From assembly GCA_905210085.1 (NCBI GenBank), contig CAJLVJ010000015.1, forward strand, positions 1-35,035: DNA of 35,035 nucleotides. The letters are read 5' to 3'. Made by a program: the position numbers and the translations under genes. This document shows, one piece after another, positions 30,799-35,035 of this stretch (position 1 is the stretch's first letter; every line of letters starts with the position of its first letter). This DNA is from an uncultured Collinsella sp. GTDB lineage: Bacteria; Actinomycetota; Coriobacteriia; Coriobacteriales; Coriobacteriaceae. Under the pieces are notes generated by a model that was not told the DNA's origin, did no database searches, and saw nothing but the letters and a program-made list of their open reading frames with translations.

Positions 30799-31812
30799 CT
30801 AGGCTTCGAGAAGACCGAGCTGCGGAACGATTTCATCTCCAGCGGCCGTGCGACCGAGCGAGCGCGGAGCCAGATCGTCGAGAACCGCAGCGAGATCCCA
30901 CGGCAACTCGTCGCGGCACTCAATGCGCTCCCCCGTCACAGGATGGTCGAACGCCACGCGCCAAGAATGCAGGAACTGCCTGGTCAGGCCCTGATCGGCG
31001 CGTGCATCGCACTTGCCGTAGAGTGGATCGCCCACGCAGGCGTGGTTGATATGGCGCATATGCACGCGAATCTGATGCGTGCGGCCCGTAAACAGGTGGC
31101 ACTCGACGAGCGTGTAGCCGTCGTCGAAACGCGTGGAATCAAAGCGCTCGAGCACCTTGAAGGTCGTGATGGCCTGACGCGCAAAGGGGTCATCGGAAAC
31201 CGCCATCTTGACGCGGTCGCGCGTCGATCGGGCGATACCGGTGTTGATAGTGCCCTCGTCCATGGCGATGTGACCGTGAACAAGTGTGATATAGCGACGG
31301 TCGAGCGTACGCGTGCGGATGAGATTTTGGAGCGCGCGCTGGGTGTCGTCGTCCTTTGCCGCAAGCATGAGACCCGAGGTATCGCGATCCAGGCGATGCA
31401 CAATACCGGGGCGGTCCTCGCCCTGCACGGTACCCAGATGGTCGAAACCGCAGTGATAGACCAGGGCATTCGCGAGCGTACCGCTCTCATGACCATGCGC
31501 AGGATGGCACACCAGACCGCGCTGTTTGGAGAGCACAATGAGATAGTCGTCCTCATAGCGAATGTCGAGCGGGATGGCCTCGGGAATCACATCGGTGGGA
31601 TCGTGCGACTCGGGCAGGTCGACCGAGATGCGGTCACCGGAGCGCACGGCATACTTTTTAGACAGGCAGGTCTCGCCATTGACACATACGGCACCGCCCT
31701 CAATCAGATGCGCACAGGCAGAGCGCGTGGGACAGCCATCGTTGGCGCCCAGATAAGCGTCAAGACGCTGACCAGCGGCATCGTCGGCAACAAGAATATG
31801 GATGTCGGCCAT
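30799..31812 (-). CDS. rluD: RluD-family 23S rRNA pseudouridine synthase
   Basis: A 337-residue pseudouridine synthase. An N-terminal S4 domain (about 14-65) has GQRLDAYLG and VCVNGETCLSKKYAVRSGD. The catalytic domain has the active Asp142 in GIVHRLDRDTSG, then KDDDTQRALQ, RRYITLVHGH and HLFTGRTHQIRVHMRHI. The tail of about 30 residues is extra. The RluC/RluD distinction cannot be made with certainty, but the lspA-rluD order favours RluD. Its ATG overlaps the lspA stop by one base (TAATG), which implies coupled translation. Confidence 0.93.
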   Translation of the reverse strand: MADIHILVADDAAGQRLDAYLGANDGCPTRSACAHLIEGGAVCVNGETCLSKKYAVRSGDRISVDLPESHDPTDVIPEAIPLDIRYEDDYLIVLSKQRGLVCHPAHGHESGTLANALVYHCGFDHLGTVQGEDRPGIVHRLDRDTSGLMLAAKDDDTQRALQNLIRTRTLDRRYITLVHGHIAMDEGTINTGIARSTRDRVKMAVSDDPFARQAITTFKVLERFDSTRFDDGYTLVECHLFTGRTHQIRVHMRHINHACVGDPLYGKCDARADQGLTRQFLHSWRVAFDHPVTGERIECRDELPWDLAAVLDDLAPRSLGRTAAGDEIVPQLGLLEA

Positions 31813-32411
31813 TAGCGCTCGTTCCTTTCGCGAATCTTGCGGGCACGCTCCCCGCGTTGCTGGGCCTTGCGCCTAGCGCGGGCCTCGTCACGGGCGTTAA
31901 GCTCGGCTGTCGCATCGACCTCACGGGCAGCGGGGCTCAAGAAAATGTAGCCGAAGAGGGCGAGCACGACGCCCAAGGTAATGCCGATATCGGCCACATT
32001 GAAGACAGGGAAGTCGATGAAGGTTGTGGCAATAAAATCGGTCACGAAGCCAAAGGCCAAACGATCGATAGCGTTGCCGATAGCACCGCCCGCAACCATC
32101 GCCATGCCCACAACCTCAAGATGGGCGAGCTGGGGTGCACGAACGAGGTACACGGCAATAGCGATAATGACCGCCAACGCCAGCACGGCAAACGCGATGC
32201 CATGCCCCTCGCCCATACTAAAGGCAGCACCGATATTGCGGACAAACATAAAGTCGATGACACCGGGGATGACAGTCACATGCAAAGCTTCGCCCACGGC
32301 ACGAACCGCAAGCTTGGTCAGCTGGTCAACAAGCAGCACAACGAGCGCTACCCCACCAGCAACTCCCAACCGCCAACGCAAAGGCGGCGTCATATCCCCA
32401 GCACGACCCAA
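31812..32411 (-). CDS. lspA: Lipoprotein signal peptidase (signal peptidase II)
   Basis: A 199-residue membrane aspartyl protease that cleaves prolipoproteins. It shows VVLLVDQLTKLAVR, VRNIGAAFSMGEGHG, then the catalytic segments GGAIGNAIDRLAFGFVTDFI and FNVADIGITLGV (two Asp). Four hydrophobic helices are visible. An Arg/Glu/Ala-rich cytoplasmic tail of about 40 residues follows. The start is TTG at 32411, supported by AGGGGA five bases upstream; the ATG six codons later has its purine stretch too close. It is separated from ileS by a structured 373-base gap. Confidence 0.94.
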   Translation of the reverse strand: MGRAGDMTPPLRWRLGVAGGVALVVLLVDQLTKLAVRAVGEALHVTVIPGVIDFMFVRNIGAAFSMGEGHGIAFAVLALAVIIAIAVYLVRAPQLAHLEVVGMAMVAGGAIGNAIDRLAFGFVTDFIATTFIDFPVFNVADIGITLGVVLALFGYIFLSPAAREVDATAELNARDEARARRKAQQRGERARKIRERNER

Positions 32412-32523
32412 ATCAATCCCCTACCCTCAAGAACATCGAATTACGTTTGATGCAAAGAACTATCTTATATTGCCATACGAAGAACGCACGACATATCCAC
32501 CAACGCAAGCGAAATAACCAGCT

Positions 32524-32562
32524 AAAAACGAAAGCGACATTCCGAATAACGGAATGTCGCTT
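32524..32562 (-). terminator. Intrinsic terminator between ileS and lspA
   Basis: A perfect 13-bp stem AAGCGACATTCCG/CGGAATGTCGCTT (32532-32544 with 32550-32562) and a 5-base loop are followed on the minus strand by TCGTTTTTAG. It lies 220 bases beyond the ileS stop, so the structured element between would be part of the ileS 3' UTR. Confidence 0.85.
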
Positions 32563-32620
32563 AATAGCATTCGACTAAAAGCGCAAGTCGAAAGAAAGCC
32601 TCTAGCTCCAGCAATGGAAA

Positions 32621-32766
32621 CGCCGCGTTATCGTCACCAACAGCGAAAACGTCCCTAAGCGAGCAAGGTGACGTGAAAGAGGAGGGAAGCGTACTTTGGT
32701 ACGCGACCGACGATTAAACGTCAGATTGCCGCTTAGGGGCGTTTGCAGCGTCGGTAGGTTACGGCG
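32621..32766 (+). ncRNA. Candidate structured RNA element (or palindromic repeat)
   Basis: Read on the + strand, 32648-32661 pairs with 32730-32743 (14 pairs, one U-G). After a bulged A, GCAA pairs with TTGC (32663-32666 with 32726-32729). A 2x2 internal loop and a 6-bp stem TGACGT/ACGTCA (32669-32674 with 32718-32723) follow. The 14- and 13-base internal loop strands (GAAAGAGGAGGGAA and GACCGACGATTAA) flank an apical hairpin GCGTAC-TTTG-GTACGC (32689-32704). Weaker pairing continues outward to CGCCG/CGGCG at 32621-32625 and 32762-32766. The U-G pair becomes an A-C mismatch on the minus strand, which mildly favours + strand RNA. No + strand promoter is evident. Confidence 0.45.
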
Positions 32767-32788
32767 TTCTACGAACGCCGTAACCTAC
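32754..32788 (-). promoter_or_regulatory. Perfect 15-bp hairpin over the ileS stop codon
   Basis: GTAGGTTACGGCGTT and AACGCCGTAACCTAC (32754-32768 with 32774-32788) pair perfectly around CTACG. The ileS stop (32785-32787) lies in the stem. There is no T-run. Its left arm is also part of the outer stem of the neighbouring element, so the two folds exclude each other. Confidence 0.6.
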
Positions 32789-35035
32789 AAAGCGTCGGCG
32801 CAGCGCTTGCAAATATGCGCGTGGCCGTTGTACTCGCCGACGGTGGTGCGATAGTTCCAGCAACGGTCGCAGCACTCGCCCTCGGCTGCCTCGATGGCAA
32901 CGGAGAGCTCCTCGCCCTGGGTCAGCTCAACATCGGAGACGATGTAGAACTCGGCCAGGTCGACGGCCTTATCACCGGTCAGCAGCGCGTACATCTCTGC
33001 GGGAACGACCGCCTTGACGCGAACCTGCTGGCTCTTGGTGAAGGTGCCGGCAGAACGGGCATCCTCAAGGGCCTTGGTCACGGCGCTACGGAGTTCGAGC
33101 GAAGCCTCGAGCACGCCCTCAAACTCATTGGCCTCATCGACCGTGATGGGCGACTTGTACCAATCGAGCAGTGCGGCGTACTTCTGGTGATCGACGCAGC
33201 CGGCAGGTGCATAGGCCATGGCCTCATCGACTGTGTAGGACAGGATCGGCTGCAGGTCGCGCATGAGCATCGAGAAGAGCTCGGCCAGCACGGTCTGTGC
33301 GCTGCGGCGCTCGAGCGAGCCGGGCTTGTCGCAGTACAGACGGTCCTTCAGAGCGTCGAGGTACACATTGGAAAGCTCGGTAACCACGAAGTCGTAGAGC
33401 GCACGGTAGGCGCGCGGGAACTCGTAGCAAGAGTAAGCGTCGTCGACCTCGGCCTGAACCTGAGTCAGGCGGGCAACCATGAGTTTGTCGAGCGGCAGCA
33501 GGTCGGCAAAAGCGACGCCGTCGGTCTCGGGCTCAAACTGGCCCTCAAGCTCGGAAAGCAGGAAGCGCAGCGTGTTGCGGAAACGACGGTAGGCATCGGA
33601 CGTACGGGCAAGGATCTCATGGTCGATGGAAACGTCGGAGCTGGTATCGACGGACGCAACCCACAGACGGATGATGTCGGCGCCCATCTCGTCGCAGACC
33701 TTGTTGGGGTCGATGACGTTGCCGAGCGACTTGGACATCTTGCGGCCCTGGCCGTCGAGGGTGAAGCCCTGCGAGACGACTGCCTTGTACGGGGCGTGGC
33801 CGTTGGCACCCACCGAGGTGAGCAGCGAGCTCTGGAACCAACCACGATGCTGGTCGGAGCCCTCGAGGTACACATCCGCCGGGTACTCAAGCTCAGGGCG
33901 ATACTCGCAGACGGCCTTCCAGGAGACGCCGGAATCCCACCACACGTCGAGAATGTCCTTATCGGCCTTGAGGTGATGGCCGCCGCACTTGGGGCAGACG
34001 CAGGCCTCGCCCAGGTAGCTCTCGGGAGCGTCGGTGAACCAAGCGTCGGAGCCCTTCTCGTGGAAGAGCTTGATGACGGCGTCGAGCGTGGCGTCGTTCA
34101 TGACCTTCTCGCCGCAGTCGGCGCAAGTGTAGCTGGGGATAGGCACGCCCCAGTTGCGCTGACGGCTGATGCACCAGTCGGGACGCTGCTCGACCATGGC
34201 GCCGATGCGGTTGGCCGCGTGGGCCGGATACCACTTGACGTTCTCGCGGACCTCTTTGCCAGCCTGCTCGCGCAAACCGGTCTTGTCCATCGAGACAAAC
34301 CACTGGTCGGTAGCACGGAAAAGAACCGGATGCTTGCAGCGCCAGCAGTGAGGATAGCTGTGCGTGATCTTCTTCTCCATCACAAGCGTGCCGCGCTCGC
34401 GAAGGAACTCGATGATGTGAGGGTTGGCCTCATCGGTATCCATGCCGCTGAAGGGACCACCGCAGCCAAATTCATCGCCCACGTAGAACTTGCCGTCATC
34501 ATCGACCGGCATGCAGATATCCATGCCTTCCTTGACGCAAACGTAGTAGTCGTCAGCACCGTGACCAGGCGAGTTGTGGACGATACCGGTACCGTCTTCG
34601 GTTCCAACGTAATCGGCAAGAAGTGCCACGCCCTCGATACCGTCAAAGACGGGCTGCTTGTAGTGCAGATGATAGAAAACCTCGGCATCGACTACATAAT
34701 CGGCGCCGTCGATCTGGACCGGGGTGTACTCCCAACCAAATTGCTCGCAGCAAGAGGAAGCGAGCTTCTCGAGCATGATCTCGGCGCGACCGTCGTGTTC
34801 AACAGCAACATACTTCTCGCCGGGCTTGAGGGATACCGCCTGGTCGGAAGGAATGGTCCACGGGGTCGTGGTCCAAATAATAAAATCGACAGGACCGTCG
34901 AAACCCTCCAAGCCCGCAGGCTTGCTCGTGAGCTCAAAGCGAACAAAAATCGAGGGGGACGTCTCGTCGGAGTACTCGATCTCTGCCTCGGCGAGAGCGG
35001 TATGGCAATGTTTGCACCAGTGAACAGGCTTATGG
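32785..35035 (-). CDS. ileS: Isoleucyl-tRNA synthetase, 5' part missing
   Basis: The last 749 residues of a class I synthetase; the N-terminus with the HIGH motif lies outside the window. The frame is open to the edge and begins HKPVHWCKHCHTALAEAEIEY, a region typical of IleS. The CP1 editing domain shows FIIWTTTPWTIPSD and GTGIVHNSPGHGADDY. ILDVWWDSGVSW and the KMSKS loop in GRKMSKSLGNVIDPNK follow. The anticodon-binding domain ends with a zinc finger CCDRCWNYRTT...HICKRCADAL. Size agrees with a full protein of about 920-940 residues. It precedes lspA and rluD on the same strand, but a terminator intervenes. Confidence 0.97.
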   Translation of the reverse strand, partial: HKPVHWCKHCHTALAEAEIEYSDETSPSIFVRFELTSKPAGLEGFDGPVDFIIWTTTPWTIPSDQAVSLKPGEKYVAVEHDGRAEIMLEKLASSCCEQFGWEYTPVQIDGADYVVDAEVFYHLHYKQPVFDGIEGVALLADYVGTEDGTGIVHNSPGHGADDYYVCVKEGMDICMPVDDDGKFYVGDEFGCGGPFSGMDTDEANPHIIEFLRERGTLVMEKKITHSYPHCWRCKHPVLFRATDQWFVSMDKTGLREQAGKEVRENVKWYPAHAANRIGAMVEQRPDWCISRQRNWGVPIPSYTCADCGEKVMNDATLDAVIKLFHEKGSDAWFTDAPESYLGEACVCPKCGGHHLKADKDILDVWWDSGVSWKAVCEYRPELEYPADVYLEGSDQHRGWFQSSLLTSVGANGHAPYKAVVSQGFTLDGQGRKMSKSLGNVIDPNKVCDEMGADIIRLWVASVDTSSDVSIDHEILARTSDAYRRFRNTLRFLLSELEGQFEPETDGVAFADLLPLDKLMVARLTQVQAEVDDAYSCYEFPRAYRALYDFVVTELSNVYLDALKDRLYCDKPGSLERRSAQTVLAELFSMLMRDLQPILSYTVDEAMAYAPAGCVDHQKYAALLDWYKSPITVDEANEFEGVLEASLELRSAVTKALEDARSAGTFTKSQQVRVKAVVPAEMYALLTGDKAVDLAEFYIVSDVELTQGEELSVAIEAAEGECCDRCWNYRTTVGEYNGHAHICKRCADAL

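Larger units (their letters stand above)
32412..32784. other. Gene-free, densely structured region between ileS and lspA
   Basis: No coding gene is seen. On the minus strand TATAAG near 32464-32469 is a possible lspA -10 with no good -35. Moving right there are an intrinsic terminator, a 7-bp hairpin TTCGACT/AGTCGAA (32570-32576 with 32586-32592), a large branched inverted repeat and a perfect hairpin over the ileS stop codon. Confidence 0.7.

Noticed and set aside
1..35035. CRISPR arrays, insertion sequences, prophage or integrase genes
   Set aside because: No regularly spaced repeats, transposase or integrase motifs were seen. Gene content and strand bias are those of stable chromosome.

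Overview
The window looks like chromosomal backbone of a fairly G+C-rich actinobacterium, most likely a Coriobacteriales member close to Collinsella. This rests on the high-GC coding, the tlyA-nadK-recN cluster typical of Actinobacteria, a PTS-centred sugar economy, and short intergenic hairpin repeats. The genus is an inference from gene content, not from a search. All recognisable genes but one (an RpiR-type regulator) are on the minus strand, so the text below reads right to left within operons. No insertion sequence, prophage or CRISPR array is visible.

Layout from the left. A tRNA-Glu (CTC), cut by the window edge, has its own promoter and lies beyond the CCA-adding enzyme gene. Positions 1741-9641 hold a fructose phosphotransferase locus. 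A divergent RpiR-family regulator faces fruA (EIIBCA), followed by ptsH (HPr), ptsI (Enzyme I) and two tandem PfkB-family 1-phosphofructokinase paralogues. Together these encode the whole route from PEP to fructose 1,6-bisphosphate. The locus is divided by terminators and hairpins, including one between ptsH and ptsI, and contains a perfect 32-bp inverted repeat downstream of fruA.

Positions 9701-14798 form an operon efp-asp23-nusB-xseB-tlyA-nadK-recN (translation, transcription and DNA repair housekeeping), preceded by pepP. Positions 16221-22819 form an operon alaS-ruvX-mltG-yqeG-aroK-aroB-like. The last gene is a dehydroquinate-synthase homologue in which the three zinc ligands appear to be replaced. 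Positions 22971-26127 hold a stress-type sigma unit: a DUF948 membrane protein, a degenerate RsbW-like anti-sigma factor, a SigB/SigF-type sigma factor and an AI-2E family membrane protein. Further right come rarA, dgt, a stand-alone prepilin peptidase, a membrane GT2 glycosyltransferase, rluD, lspA and the 3' part of ileS.

The most unusual non-coding stretch is the 373-base gap between ileS and lspA. It contains an intrinsic terminator, a small hairpin, a large branched imperfect inverted repeat that folds best as + strand RNA, and a perfect 15-bp hairpin over the ileS stop codon that competes with part of that fold. Other points worth attention are the catalytically suspect AroB homologue, the RsbW-like protein without its ATP-binding signature, the dyads between fruA and its divergent regulator, and several recurring intergenic hairpin motifs.
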